DNA from: Candidatus Andeanibacterium colombiense
GTDB lineage: Bacteria > Pseudomonadota > Alphaproteobacteria > Sphingomonadales > Sphingomonadaceae
NCBI GenBank assembly: GCA_029202985.1
Contig: CP119316.1
Span: forward strand, 1,674,001-1,738,000
Reading direction: 5' to 3'
Length of the DNA stretch: 64,000 nucleotides
Made by a program: the position numbers and the translations under genes. Shown here in pieces: positions 43,399-52,143 of the stretch (position 1 is the stretch's first letter; the number at the start of each line of letters is the position of its first letter). A model generated the notes under the pieces. The model worked only from the letters and a program-made list of their open reading frames with translations, had not been told where the DNA came from and ran no database searches.

Positions 43399-43419
43399 CC
43401 GATCGGCCGGGGCGGGAGG

Positions 43420-44220
43420 CTACGGCTTCTCGCGCCCGGCCACGATCCGGTTGGCGAGATCCCAGTCGACCTGCCGGTCGACGTCGATCGGCCCGACCGC
43501 GAAAGGGATCAGGATCGCCGCGGTCTTGAAGCGCAGCCCGCGCGACAGGAAGCCGAGGAAGGTCGAAAGTTTCGTCAGGCGGCTCTTGTAGATCAGGAAG
43601 GCAACCAGTCCGAAGGCGCCGATCAGCTTCTTGGGCTTCTTGCCGAACTGGCCGCCGCCGTTGAACACCGCGGCGCCCTGGACCCCGGCAGGGGTCAGCA
43701 GCGCATAGAGGTTGCAGCTCGAATAGCCGCCGTCGCGGAAGCGGTGGAACGCGCGGTTGCCCTCGGGATATTCGGCCAGCACCACTTCGGCGCGGGTCAT
43801 GCCCAGCGCGCCGTCGGCATCGCTCTTGTCCAGCTCGTCGCAGAAATACTTCACCAGCGGGCCGGTGTGCAGCGCATTGTCGCCGGTGGTGATGACCAGC
43901 GGCAGCGCCTCGGGGAAGGCCTCGACCGCGGCGAACACACTGGCGCCGATGCTGGTGCTCGACGGGGTGAACACCATCTTGTCGTCGATCCCGAGCGGGG
44001 CGAGGATTTCCTTCGCCTCTTCCATGCTCTCGGGCTCGATCTGGACGATGATCTTTTTGACCCGGCCGCTGTCCCACACGCTCGCGACCACACGGCGCAA
44101 CATCGGCTGGCCGGCGATGTCGATGAAGCACTTGTGGCTGACGCCGCCGGCTAGTGCGAGCGGGTCCTGGTTGCCCCGGCTCGCCGCGAGGACGAGGGCG
44201 GTGTAACGCGTATCGGTCAT
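43420..44220 (-). CDS. MobA-like NTP transferase domain protein
   Basis: A 266-residue protein with a nucleotidyltransferase fold: an atypical start LVLAASRGNQDPLAL (the usual LAAGxG Gly is Ser), then KCFIDIAGQPMLRRV, a metal-binding-type TTGDNALHTG and a C-terminal GPIDVDRQVDWDLANRI. Relatives activate phosphorylated alcohols or sugars with CTP, GTP or UTP. The ATG at 44220 overlaps the MmgE/PrpD stop. It is the last gene of the DAG-kinase/Tam41-like/flippase operon, so activation of a lipid head group is a reasonable guess. Confidence 0.8.
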   Translation of the reverse strand: MTDTRYTALVLAASRGNQDPLALAGGVSHKCFIDIAGQPMLRRVVASVWDSGRVKKIIVQIEPESMEEAKEILAPLGIDDKMVFTPSSTSIGASVFAAVEAFPEALPLVITTGDNALHTGPLVKYFCDELDKSDADGALGMTRAEVVLAEYPEGNRAFHRFRDGGYSSCNLYALLTPAGVQGAAVFNGGGQFGKKPKKLIGAFGLVAFLIYKSRLTKLSTFLGFLSRGLRFKTAAILIPFAVGPIDVDRQVDWDLANRIVAGREKP

Positions 44221-45614
44221 TCGAATGGGCCCTCGAGCGGTTTCATCAGCGGTGCGATGGTGGAAAGGTCTGGTAGGGATTCCAGCGCGTTGCGCAAGGC
44301 GGAGGCAATGCCGGGCGCGATCGTACCGCCCACGCAGCCGTCGAACTTGGCCCACAGCTGCGCCGCCGTGAACGGCGCGGCGATGCTGCCGGCCGGCATC
44401 GCGACCGCGGCCGAGAAGCTCCGCCCGTCCTTCCGTGTCACTTCGACTTCGGTCGGAAACCTGCCTTCGGGCAGATCGACCGGATGACGATGGACCAGCG
44501 GATAGAGCGCGCGCACGCCGGGGCGCATCCACGCCTCGTGTTCGAAATCGGCAAGGGTGCAAGTTCCGGTGAGGAGCAGCACCGCGAGCGCATATTCAAG
44601 GCTGAACTTCGCCTGTGCCGCATCGCGCGGATCGGTGTACATCAGATTGTTGAGATGGCTGAGCGGGGCGCGCACGTCGATCCGCGCAACCTCACCGGCA
44701 GTAAAGCCTTCGCGCTCGATCAGCATCAGCAGCGCGTCCATCGCGCGGTGGCAGCTGCCGCAATTGGGGAAGCGCTTGAGCTTGAGCCCGTTCGACAGGA
44801 TCAGCAGCGGTTCGCCGACAGATGCGGTATCGAAGCGCATGGTCTGGCCGTGATCGACCGTTTCGAGATTGTCGCGCAGCACTTCGTAGTCGGGCCCGAC
44901 CATCAGCCGGTTGATCCCTGTCGGCCCATCGAAGGTGCCGAGCCCGGCGGTCAGTCCGGCTCGGGCGAGGCTCGCCGCCATCACCCCGGCGTTGGCCGCC
45001 AGACCGGCGTGAAGCGGCTTGGTGTCGGTGCCGAACTGCGCCATCGAGCCCGCCGCCATGCTGGTCGAGATCGACAGCGCGTAGGCGGCCTGCTCGGCCG
45101 ACAGCCTGAGCAGCCGGGTGCAGGCGGCCGCCGCGCCGATCGCGCCCATCGTCGCGGTCGCATGCCAGCCGCGGTTGCGGTGATAGGGGTTCACCCCCTG
45201 CCCGGCACGGCCGAGGATCTGGAGGCCGACTATATAAGCATCGACGCATTCAGCGCCCGTGCTGCCCTGTTGTTCGGCCAGCGCGAGGATTGCCGGAACC
45301 AGCACCGCGCTGGCATGGGCCTTGGCCGGATCGAAATTGTCGTCGAAATCGAGCGCATGGGCGGCGGTGCCGTTCACCAGCGCGGCCCAGGGCGCGGCCA
45401 GCTTCGCGCCCTTGCCGATTACGGTAGAAGGGCCGCCGCCCCAGTGGCGCGCCGCTTCGAACACCTTGCCCGTGACCGGATGGACCGCGCCCGGAACCGA
45501 GACCGAGACCACGTCGATAAAGGCTGCCCGCGCGGCCTCGCGGGCTGGTTCCGGCCAGTCGGCAGGCGTTCGCGCCAGCCACTCGCCGTAGGCGGATACC
45601 GGGTTACTCTCCAT
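44217..45614 (-). CDS. MmgE/PrpD family protein
   Basis: A 465-residue MmgE/PrpD-fold protein: AALVNGTAAHALDFDD, HRNRGWHATATMGAIGAA, KPLHAGLAANAGVMAASLA and KRFPNCGSCHRAMDAL. Known relatives are 2-methylcitrate dehydratase and cis-aconitate decarboxylase. No prpB/prpC neighbour is present, so methylcitrate metabolism is not supported. It lies 11 bases after the flippase gene and overlaps the NTP transferase gene. Its substrate, probably a hydroxy-acid, is unknown, and its presence in a lipid-type locus is unusual. Confidence 0.85.
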   Translation of the reverse strand: MESNPVSAYGEWLARTPADWPEPAREAARAAFIDVVSVSVPGAVHPVTGKVFEAARHWGGGPSTVIGKGAKLAAPWAALVNGTAAHALDFDDNFDPAKAHASAVLVPAILALAEQQGSTGAECVDAYIVGLQILGRAGQGVNPYHRNRGWHATATMGAIGAAAACTRLLRLSAEQAAYALSISTSMAAGSMAQFGTDTKPLHAGLAANAGVMAASLARAGLTAGLGTFDGPTGINRLMVGPDYEVLRDNLETVDHGQTMRFDTASVGEPLLILSNGLKLKRFPNCGSCHRAMDALLMLIEREGFTAGEVARIDVRAPLSHLNNLMYTDPRDAAQAKFSLEYALAVLLLTGTCTLADFEHEAWMRPGVRALYPLVHRHPVDLPEGRFPTEVEVTRKDGRSFSAAVAMPAGSIAAPFTAAQLWAKFDGCVGGTIAPGIASALRNALESLPDLSTIAPLMKPLEGPFE

Positions 45615-45625
45615 CTCCAGCGTTC

Positions 45626-47083
45626 CTAAACCTTCGCCGGCGCTTTCACCAGCCGCAGCCTGCGGGCGAACCCGCCCAATCCCTCGCGGTCTTCGCGTGA
45701 CAGGCCGTGGCGCAGGGCGAGCCAGCTCACCAGCGTCCACAACAGGAGCAGGCTGACAAAGCGGGCGGGCCCATGGAACACATAGGCCGCGCCCCACATC
45801 GTTCCGAGCCCGGCGAGCGCAACCACCAGGCCCGCCATCAGGCGTGGATCGAAGGGCGAGATGCGATCGCTGATCGCCAGTTCGACCGAGGCCACATAGG
45901 CCGGCGCGACGGTCGCCACCGCGACGGCGATCGCCATGCCCCAGGCGCCGTGCTGCGGTACCAGCCACCACGCGAGCGCCGCCAGCATTGCGACCGAGAT
46001 CGCACCGTTGAGCAGCGGCAGCAGCCGGTGCCCGATCATCTCGACGATCGCGCTGGCCGGGCCGACCACCGCCTCGGCCGCGCGCGCAGCGGCGAGCAGC
46101 GCGAGGATCGGCAGCGCCGCCACCGCCTCGTGGCGGTATACGCTGAGGATGTCGGGCGCAGCGAAGATCAGCAATCCCGCCAGCGGCACGACCAGCGCGG
46201 TCGAGATCCGGCTGGCGAAGCGATAGAGCCGGACGATCTGCGTACGGTCGACCTTGGCCTGTGCGGCGGACAGCGGCGCAAGGACATATTGGAATGCCTG
46301 GCGCACGATATAGGGCACGGTCGAAAGCTTGCGCCCGATCTCGAACAGGCCGGCCGCGGTGGCGCCGCCGACGCCCGGCAGCATCCAGTTGAGCGCGACC
46401 GGCGGGAGGTCGATCAAGGCCCGCGACGCAAGCGCCGAGGGCAGCAGCCCGAGGCCGCTCAGCGTCACTTCTCGCGCCAGCTTCCGGTCGATCGGCGCGG
46501 TCGCGAGCAGGCGCAGGTCGTAATAATTGCCGAGCAGGCGCAGCGAGAGCACCGCTGTCAGCGAGAGCGAAATCAGATGCGCGAACAGCAGCCCGCTGGT
46601 GCTCTTGCCGATCAGGAACATCAGCCCCGCGGCAACGATCCGGGCGACCTGTTCCCAGAACACCCGCAGGCGGATTTCCGGCCCGAACGCGCGCCTGGCC
46701 CGCGCCGCGGAAGTCGCGACTTCCACGAAGGTCCACAGCGGCAGCGCCCAGGCGAAGATCCGGATCGCATTGGGCAGGCGCTGGAGATCGTGCGGCGTGG
46801 CCGAGAACAGCGCCGCGAGCCGATCGGCATTGAGCGCGATCAGCAAAGCCACCAGCAACGTCAGCCCGAGCGACAGCAGCAGCGCGAAACGCACCGCCGC
46901 GTGGGCGCGCAGCTCGTCGTCCTGCTGCGGCACCTCGCGCTGGAGCGCCGAGGTCAGCGACAGGTCGAACAGGTTCGAAAGGAAGTTCACGCAGCCCCAC
47001 AGCACCACGTAGAGGCCATAGGTCGGCAAGCCGAACAGGAAGATGTACCACGGCTGCGCGAAGGCCTCGATTGCGATGCTCAT
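45626..47083 (-). CDS. Lipid-linked oligosaccharide / polysaccharide flippase (MOP superfamily)
   Basis: At least 485 residues with about 12-14 membrane helices, as in Wzx/MurJ-type flippases. The N-terminal helix region FAQPWYIFLFGLPTYGLYVVLW and a TAAGLFEIGRKLSTVPY motif fit the family. The ATG at 47083 is the first usable start, but in-frame sequence upstream (RGAWLAGLARM) looks like a true flippase N-terminus, so a non-ATG start nearer 47143 is possible. It should move a lipid-linked product across the inner membrane; the substrate is unknown. Confidence 0.8.
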   Translation of the reverse strand: MSIAIEAFAQPWYIFLFGLPTYGLYVVLWGCVNFLSNLFDLSLTSALQREVPQQDDELRAHAAVRFALLLSLGLTLLVALLIALNADRLAALFSATPHDLQRLPNAIRIFAWALPLWTFVEVATSAARARRAFGPEIRLRVFWEQVARIVAAGLMFLIGKSTSGLLFAHLISLSLTAVLSLRLLGNYYDLRLLATAPIDRKLAREVTLSGLGLLPSALASRALIDLPPVALNWMLPGVGGATAAGLFEIGRKLSTVPYIVRQAFQYVLAPLSAAQAKVDRTQIVRLYRFASRISTALVVPLAGLLIFAAPDILSVYRHEAVAALPILALLAAARAAEAVVGPASAIVEMIGHRLLPLLNGAISVAMLAALAWWLVPQHGAWGMAIAVAVATVAPAYVASVELAISDRISPFDPRLMAGLVVALAGLGTMWGAAYVFHGPARFVSLLLLWTLVSWLALRHGLSREDREGLGGFARRLRLVKAPAKV

Positions 47084-47145
47084 GCGCGCAAGCCCCGCCA
47101 GCCATGCGCCCCGGGCAACCTCACTCGTACTTACATTTGCCGTGT

Positions 47146-48039
47146 TCAGCGCACCGCTCCCTCGCGCAACAATCGCGGGAGCAGTACCAGCGCCCCCACC
47201 AGCGGCCAACGCCTCTGCCACGGCTGGACCACGATGGTTGCGTCCGAATGACGGTTGATCTTCCACGCCAGATAATCGACCCCGCCGGTGAAAGTGGTGA
47301 TCGCCTTCGCCAGCCGCAGGATGGTCAGGCGCTTGCCGCGCTTGCGGAAGCGGGTCCACGCAGCGGCCGGATCGGCCACTGGCGGCAGGCCCTGCGCCAG
47401 CGCCGCAGCCGCAAAGGCGGCGTAACGCTGCGGATCCTGCGCGACGATCTTCGCCGGCCGGTCGTCGCGCTCGGCCCGCAATTCGCTGCCATAGGTGCGG
47501 CGAAAACCTTCGCGCCACAAATCGGGGCCTGCGGCCCGAGGCACCAGCGGTGCGGTGTAGGCAAGCAGGGTCGGGGCGGCGCGCGCGATCGCCGCCACCG
47601 CCTCGGCGCGGGCCGTATCACCGGCCGCCCAGGCGATCCGCGACGGCTGGGCGAACCGCGCCCAGACCGAGACGTCGCCCGCCTCCGGCCCGCACAGGCG
47701 GTGGAAGTCCGCTTCGCTCAGCACCGCATATTTGGCAATCAGGCCGTCATGCTGGAATGGGAAGACATTGGGCGGCAACACCCTGTTGGCGAATGCCCGC
47801 CAGCCCTTGCCGTAGGCCGCGCGGTAGTCCGACACGATCAGGTAGAAATCAAGCATCATCCCGTCGAGCGCGCTCTCGCGCAGGCACGAGCCGTAAAACA
47901 GCACCGCCCGCGCCGCATCCGGATAGTGTGACGCAATCGCCGCCGCCATTGCAGCGGCGCGCGGTTCGACCGGCTGGGACAATTCCACCCGGACCAGTTC
48001 TACCAGCGGCGGATCTTGTGCGGGCGATCGGGTCGCCAT
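47146..48039 (-). CDS. Tam41-like nucleotidyltransferase (putative CDP-diacylglycerol synthase)
   Basis: A 297-residue protein with a nucleotidyltransferase-type motif FYGSCLRESALDGMMLDFY, resembling the GS...D signature of mitochondrial Tam41 phosphatidate cytidylyltransferase. A C-terminal IRRHS-like segment (AWKINRHSDATI) is also present. Tam41 makes CDP-diacylglycerol from phosphatidate and CTP. The gene overlaps the DAG-kinase-like gene (TGATG), whose product would be phosphatidate. Similarity is judged by eye only; a generic minimal nucleotidyltransferase is the alternative. Confidence 0.6.
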   Translation of the reverse strand: MATRSPAQDPPLVELVRVELSQPVEPRAAAMAAAIASHYPDAARAVLFYGSCLRESALDGMMLDFYLIVSDYRAAYGKGWRAFANRVLPPNVFPFQHDGLIAKYAVLSEADFHRLCGPEAGDVSVWARFAQPSRIAWAAGDTARAEAVAAIARAAPTLLAYTAPLVPRAAGPDLWREGFRRTYGSELRAERDDRPAKIVAQDPQRYAAFAAAALAQGLPPVADPAAAWTRFRKRGKRLTILRLAKAITTFTGGVDYLAWKINRHSDATIVVQPWQRRWPLVGALVLLPRLLREGAVR

Positions 48040-49127
48040 CACAGTTTCCGGGACTGGATCCTCGCGTCAGACAAGACATCGGTCATGCGCGAGACGCCGG
48101 CGGCTTCGGGCCGCGAGGCGCCATAGGCCGGTGCCTCGTCGGCCATCGGCTCGGTCACTCGCACGCGGCTGCGCAGATCGACGAAGCGGACGCCCGGGAC
48201 CGGCTTGAGCGTTATCGTTTCGCCCGGCCCGGCCGTGAAGCTTTCGCCATCCATGATCACGTTGCTGATGCCTGCTTCGAAGCGGATCTCGTTGCCCGGC
48301 AACACGTTCAGCCCGGGGAAACGCGCGCGGGCGAGCTGGCCCGTCAGGCCCTTCCAGACCATGCGCGCGACCGCAGTGCGATTCCGCTCGAGCGCGATCA
48401 GCGACAAGGTGCCCGGCCAGCCATGCGGGGTGCGGCCCCACAACACCAGGTTCTGGAGCGTACTGACCATCAGGATCTGATAGCGCCCGCGCAGCTTGCG
48501 CCCGCCGACGCAAACGTCTGCCGGCGCCGGCGGAGGCGGCAGGAACCGCGCACCCCAATCGGTCAGAACCGAGATCACCCCGCAGATCAGCGTGACGACA
48601 TGCGCGATCCAGGTCGGCATGCCGAGCGAATAGAGCCGGTGACGGCACCACAGCATCAGATCCGCGAGCGATCCGGCGGCCAGGAACATGCCCATCGTCG
48701 GGCGCTGGCCCGCGCCGGTCGACAGGCTGATCAGCTGGCGGATCGAAAGATAATCGTCGAGGTCGGTTTCGGCGATCGCGATCACCCGCTGCAGCGCGCG
48801 GAGCGGGTCGCCGCTCGCGCCCATATCCTTGGCGATCACATTGGTGCGCCCGCCCGGCATCAGCGCGATCGGCGGCAGCTTCCAGTCGGGGCCGTCATCG
48901 GCGTAGAGTTCGGTCAGGACGGACTGGATCGTGCCGTCGCCGCCATTGATCACGAACACGTCCGGGCGCGCGGCGGCGATCCGGTCGAGCGCCGGGCGCA
49001 GCAGGGCGAGGTTGGAAACCTCGACGTTCATCACGTTGCCGCGATCCGCGCAGAATTCGCGGATGCGCGGAAGGTGCCGGCGATTCCCGCTGGAATTCGG
49101 GTTCGACAGGACGGCAATCAGCGGCAT
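48039..49127 (-). CDS. Diacylglycerol kinase catalytic domain protein
   Basis: A 362-residue lipid kinase: VLSNPNSSGNRRHL, nucleotide-binding VINGGDGTIQSVL and ALMPGGRTNVIAKDMG, then a beta-sandwich domain. A hydrophobic segment (HVVTLICGVISVL) may dip into the membrane. It should phosphorylate diacylglycerol or a similar lipid. I chose ATG 49127 because the catalytic domain begins at once; upstream in-frame ATGs add a non-conserved basic tail. It is the first gene of a five-gene minus-strand operon. Confidence 0.85.
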   Translation of the reverse strand: MPLIAVLSNPNSSGNRRHLPRIREFCADRGNVMNVEVSNLALLRPALDRIAAARPDVFVINGGDGTIQSVLTELYADDGPDWKLPPIALMPGGRTNVIAKDMGASGDPLRALQRVIAIAETDLDDYLSIRQLISLSTGAGQRPTMGMFLAAGSLADLMLWCRHRLYSLGMPTWIAHVVTLICGVISVLTDWGARFLPPPPAPADVCVGGRKLRGRYQILMVSTLQNLVLWGRTPHGWPGTLSLIALERNRTAVARMVWKGLTGQLARARFPGLNVLPGNEIRFEAGISNVIMDGESFTAGPGETITLKPVPGVRFVDLRSRVRVTEPMADEAPAYGASRPEAAGVSRMTDVLSDARIQSRKL

Positions 49128-49433
49128 AGGCACAAGGCCCCCCTTAGAAACAAATCGCAGCCACATCGGGTCCCCAACGACCCTTCGGCAACATTTCAAC
49201 GATCTGCGCCCGTCCAGTCGCATCGGCTTTGTGCCGGGCCCTGGCGCCTTTGATACGGCTGCCCGTGGATGCCCTCGGCGGCGCGAGCCTTTCATCATGT
49301 GAAACCGAAATGAAAGAAAAACTCGAAACCGTCACACAAAGATGCATTGTGGTGTGCCTTATGCGCACCAACAAGTGTGGCAAAAATGCCGCTCTGCTAT
49401 TTTACCCGGTTTCGAGAGGGCGACGTCCGGCGC
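49128..49433. other. Intergenic region upstream of the DAG-kinase operon
   Basis: 306 bases between the DAG-kinase start and the dcd stop, both on the minus strand. The centre (about 49290-49400) is markedly AT-rich compared with its surroundings and should hold the promoter of the operon. I could not identify definite boxes, repeats or an RNA. Confidence 0.4.
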
Positions 49434-49988
49434 TCAAAGGCGAGGAAGGGTGACCCCGGTCTGGCCCATATATTTGCCGGCGCGGTCGGCATAGCTCTGC
49501 TCGCAGGGCTCGTTGCCTTGGAGGAACAGGAACTGGCAGGCACCTTCGTTGGCGTAGATCTTCGCCGGCAGCGGGGTCGTGTTTGAAAATTCCAGCGTCA
49601 CATGCCCTTCCCATTCTGGTTCGAGCGGGGTGACGTTGACGATGATCCCGCAGCGCGCATAGGTCGATTTGCCGAGACAGATCACCAGCACGTCACGCGG
49701 GATGCGGAAATACTCGACGGTCCGCGCGAGCGCGAAGCTGTTGGGCGGAATGATGCAGACGTCGGTCTTCATATCGACGAAGCTGGTCGGCGAGAAATCC
49801 TTCGGATCGACCACTGCGCTGTGAACATTGGTGAAAACCTTGAACTCGTCGGCAACCCGCGCATCGTAGCCATAGGACGACAAGCCATAGGATATACAGC
49901 CGTTGGCCTGCTGGCGCTCCACGAAGGGCTCGATCATCGCGCTGTGGCGCGCTTCTTTCCGGATCCACCGGTCGCTGAGAATCGACAT
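49434..49988 (-). CDS. dcd: dCTP deaminase
   Basis: A 184-residue dCTP deaminase/dUTPase-fold protein: SYGLSSYGYDARVA, LGKSTYARCGI and the catalytic-Glu block PLEPEWEGHVTLEFSN. It deaminates dCTP to dUTP in thymidylate supply. Length and C-terminus (KYMGQTGVTLPR) are canonical. Start ATG 49988 gives the usual MSILSDRWI. It is monocistronic, with the sensor kinase gene divergent. Confidence 0.96.
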   Translation of the reverse strand: MSILSDRWIRKEARHSAMIEPFVERQQANGCISYGLSSYGYDARVADEFKVFTNVHSAVVDPKDFSPTSFVDMKTDVCIIPPNSFALARTVEYFRIPRDVLVICLGKSTYARCGIIVNVTPLEPEWEGHVTLEFSNTTPLPAKIYANEGACQFLFLQGNEPCEQSYADRAGKYMGQTGVTLPRL

Positions 49989-50132
49989 GGCGGGGTGATT
50001 CCCGAACGGCGCGCGCCGGGCAAGACCCGTGGCGCCCTTGTCCACCGCTCCGCCTGCCGCAGCCGCGCGCTTGCACTCCGCCACGCTCCTATCTATCGAA
50101 ACGCGTAGAGTTTTCCCAAAAACGAGCGGCAG

Positions 50133-51443
50133 ATGCAGGACCAATCTTCCCGAGGCCCGCGCCCGTTCCTGCGTATCCGCTCACGGGCGCCCGTGCTGAT
50201 CGCGATCGGCGCCACGCTGCTCGCGCTGACGCTGGCGATCGGGCAGACGATTGTCTCTCAGCGTGAGGCGCGCGCGGTCGGACGGGCCAGCAGCGATGCG
50301 CTGCTGACGCTGCATGAAGTGCTGGAGGCGACGCTCGACGCGGAGACCGGCCAGCGCGGTTATCTGCTGACCCGCAAGGATGCCTATCTCCAGCCCTATG
50401 CGGACGCGCGCCGGCGGCTCGACATTTCGCTCGGCAGGCTGCGGATCGCGCTGCGCGCCAATCCCACGCCTGGCGACGATCGCAGCATGGCGCGCCTGGC
50501 CGGGCTGATCGGCCACAAGGTGGCGGAACTTGACCGGACCATCGCGCTCACCCGCACCGGCCATGTCAGCGAGGCGATCGCCGTGGTGGATCAGGACATC
50601 GGCAAACGCCAGATGGATGCGATCCGGCACGAGGCCGGCCTGCTGATGGATCAGAAGAGCCGGGGGCGAGCGGTAGCCATCGCGCGGATCACCCGGCTCG
50701 AAAGCAGTCTCATCCCGCTGATCGCGGTGCTCGGCGCGATCACCCTGGGGCTGATCCTGCTGGCGCTGGCGACCGAGCGGAAGCGCGCCGCCACCGCGGC
50801 CGAGGCGGCGCAGGCCGACGCGCTGCGGGCCGCGAACGAACGCGCCGGCCTGCTCGCGCGCGAACTCAACCACCGCGTGAAGAACCTGTTCTCGGTGATT
50901 CTCTCGATCGTCTCGCTCTCGGCCCGCGGCAATGCACCGCGCGACGTGATGGTGGAGGATATCGGCGCGCGCATCCGCGCGCTGGCATTGGCCCACGCTG
51001 CCACCCAGGGCGGCGACGGCGATGAGGCGATCGATCTCCATTCGACCGTCTCGGCCACGCTGCAGCCCTATGCGCTGAGCGGCACCGAGCGGGTCTCGAT
51101 CGAGGGGCCGCATGTCGAGGTGCCTGCGCGGATGGTCACGCCGCTCGGGCTGATCGTGCATGAGCTGGCCACCAATGCCGCTAAATACGGTGGGTTCTCG
51201 GCCGAGGGCGGCACGGTCAGCGTGTCATGGGAACTGATCGAAGATGCCGCCGGGAGGGCTGCCGTCCGGCTGCGGTGGGAGGAGCGCGGCGGCCCCCCGC
51301 CCCGGCTGGCCGAGGACGGAGCAGGCCCGAGCGGCTTCGGCACGCGGATGATTGCTCTCGCGGTCAGTCAGCTCGACGGCGAACTCGATCGTCGATGGCC
51401 GGCGACCGGCGCCATTGCACAATTCGAATTTCCGGTTAGTTGA
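50133..51443 (+). CDS. CHASE3-domain sensor histidine kinase (HWE/HisKA_2 type)
   Basis: A 436-residue membrane kinase: helix 1 (RAPVLIAIGATLLALTLAIG), a periplasmic CHASE3 domain with ETGQRGYLLTRKDAYL, helix 2 (LIPLIAVLGAITLGLILLAL), then a dimerisation helix with His247 in ELNHRVKNLFSVI and an ATPase with HELATNAAKYG. HWE/HisKA_2 kinases in alphaproteobacteria often feed the general stress response. The response regulator gene begins 20 bases downstream, so they form a two-component pair. The signal is unknown. Confidence 0.93.
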   Translation: MQDQSSRGPRPFLRIRSRAPVLIAIGATLLALTLAIGQTIVSQREARAVGRASSDALLTLHEVLEATLDAETGQRGYLLTRKDAYLQPYADARRRLDISLGRLRIALRANPTPGDDRSMARLAGLIGHKVAELDRTIALTRTGHVSEAIAVVDQDIGKRQMDAIRHEAGLLMDQKSRGRAVAIARITRLESSLIPLIAVLGAITLGLILLALATERKRAATAAEAAQADALRAANERAGLLARELNHRVKNLFSVILSIVSLSARGNAPRDVMVEDIGARIRALALAHAATQGGDGDEAIDLHSTVSATLQPYALSGTERVSIEGPHVEVPARMVTPLGLIVHELATNAAKYGGFSAEGGTVSVSWELIEDAAGRAAVRLRWEERGGPPPRLAEDGAGPSGFGTRMIALAVSQLDGELDRRWPATGAIAQFEFPVS

Positions 51444-51462
51444 GGCCACGAGGTCAGGCACA

Positions 51463-51921
51463 ATGCGCAATCCAGCACCGATTTTCTTTCCTACGCGGCG
51501 GGGGGGCGAATTGTCATTCGCGCCGACCGGCACGGACGGCCGCGGAAGGCGGGCCGAACGACTGCTCGGCAAGCGCGTGCTGATCGTCGAGGACGAGGCG
51601 CTGCTGGCGCTCGAACTGGAACTCGCCTTCGCCGACGAGGGGGCCGAGATCGTCGGCCCCGCGCTGTCGCTGTCGCATGGCGTGATGCTGGCCGAAGCCG
51701 CGCCGGAAATCGACTGCGCGGTGCTCGACGTGGATCTGGGCGGACGCGACGTGTTCCCGATCGCGCATGCGCTGGAACAGCGCGGTATTCCGTTTATCTT
51801 CCATACCGCCCATGCGCGGGCGAGCACGCTGACCACGCTGTTCCCGCGGAGCGAGACGGTGGTAAAGCCGGCGCGGCCCGAAGATCTGGTGCTGCGGCTG
51901 GCACGGATCAGTCTCAAGTGA
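51463..51921 (+). CDS. Single-domain response regulator
   Basis: A 152-residue receiver: acidic pair in VLIVEDEALLAL, phospho-acceptor Asp89 in CAVLDVDLGG, Thr in FIFHTAH and Lys in VVKPARP. A 35-residue N-terminal extension precedes the domain. There is no DNA-binding output, so it probably passes phosphate on or binds a partner. It is the cognate of the kinase just upstream. A small membrane-protein gene overlaps its stop. Confidence 0.9.
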   Translation: MRNPAPIFFPTRRGGELSFAPTGTDGRGRRAERLLGKRVLIVEDEALLALELELAFADEGAEIVGPALSLSHGVMLAEAAPEIDCAVLDVDLGGRDVFPIAHALEQRGIPFIFHTAHARASTLTTLFPRSETVVKPARPEDLVLRLARISLK

Positions 51922-52118
51922 CTCCGCGGCACTGGCGCGCCCTCTACTGGCTTACCAGCGCGGCCTTCATCGTCGCGGGAATCTGGTACCTGACGGCGTG
52001 GTATGGCGGAGGCGATATGTCGGTGTTCGAAAATCGCTACACGCTCCCGTGGATGATCCCGGTGCTGATCCTCAATCGCATCGCGGCCTATCGCTCGAAG
52101 CCCGCGGATAACGCCTGA
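51918..52118 (+). CDS. Small two-helix membrane protein
   Basis: A 66-residue protein with two hydrophobic stretches (LYWLTSAAFIVAGIWYLTAW and LPWMIPVLILNRIAA) and no recognised domain. The GTG start at 51918 overlaps the stop of the response regulator (GTGA), the main reason to believe it is translated. Function is unknown; it may be a membrane partner of the two-component pair. Confidence 0.55.
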   Translation: MTPRHWRALYWLTSAAFIVAGIWYLTAWYGGGDMSVFENRYTLPWMIPVLILNRIAAYRSKPADNA

Positions 52119-52143
52119 TCGCGATTCCGGGCGCGCCACCTGA

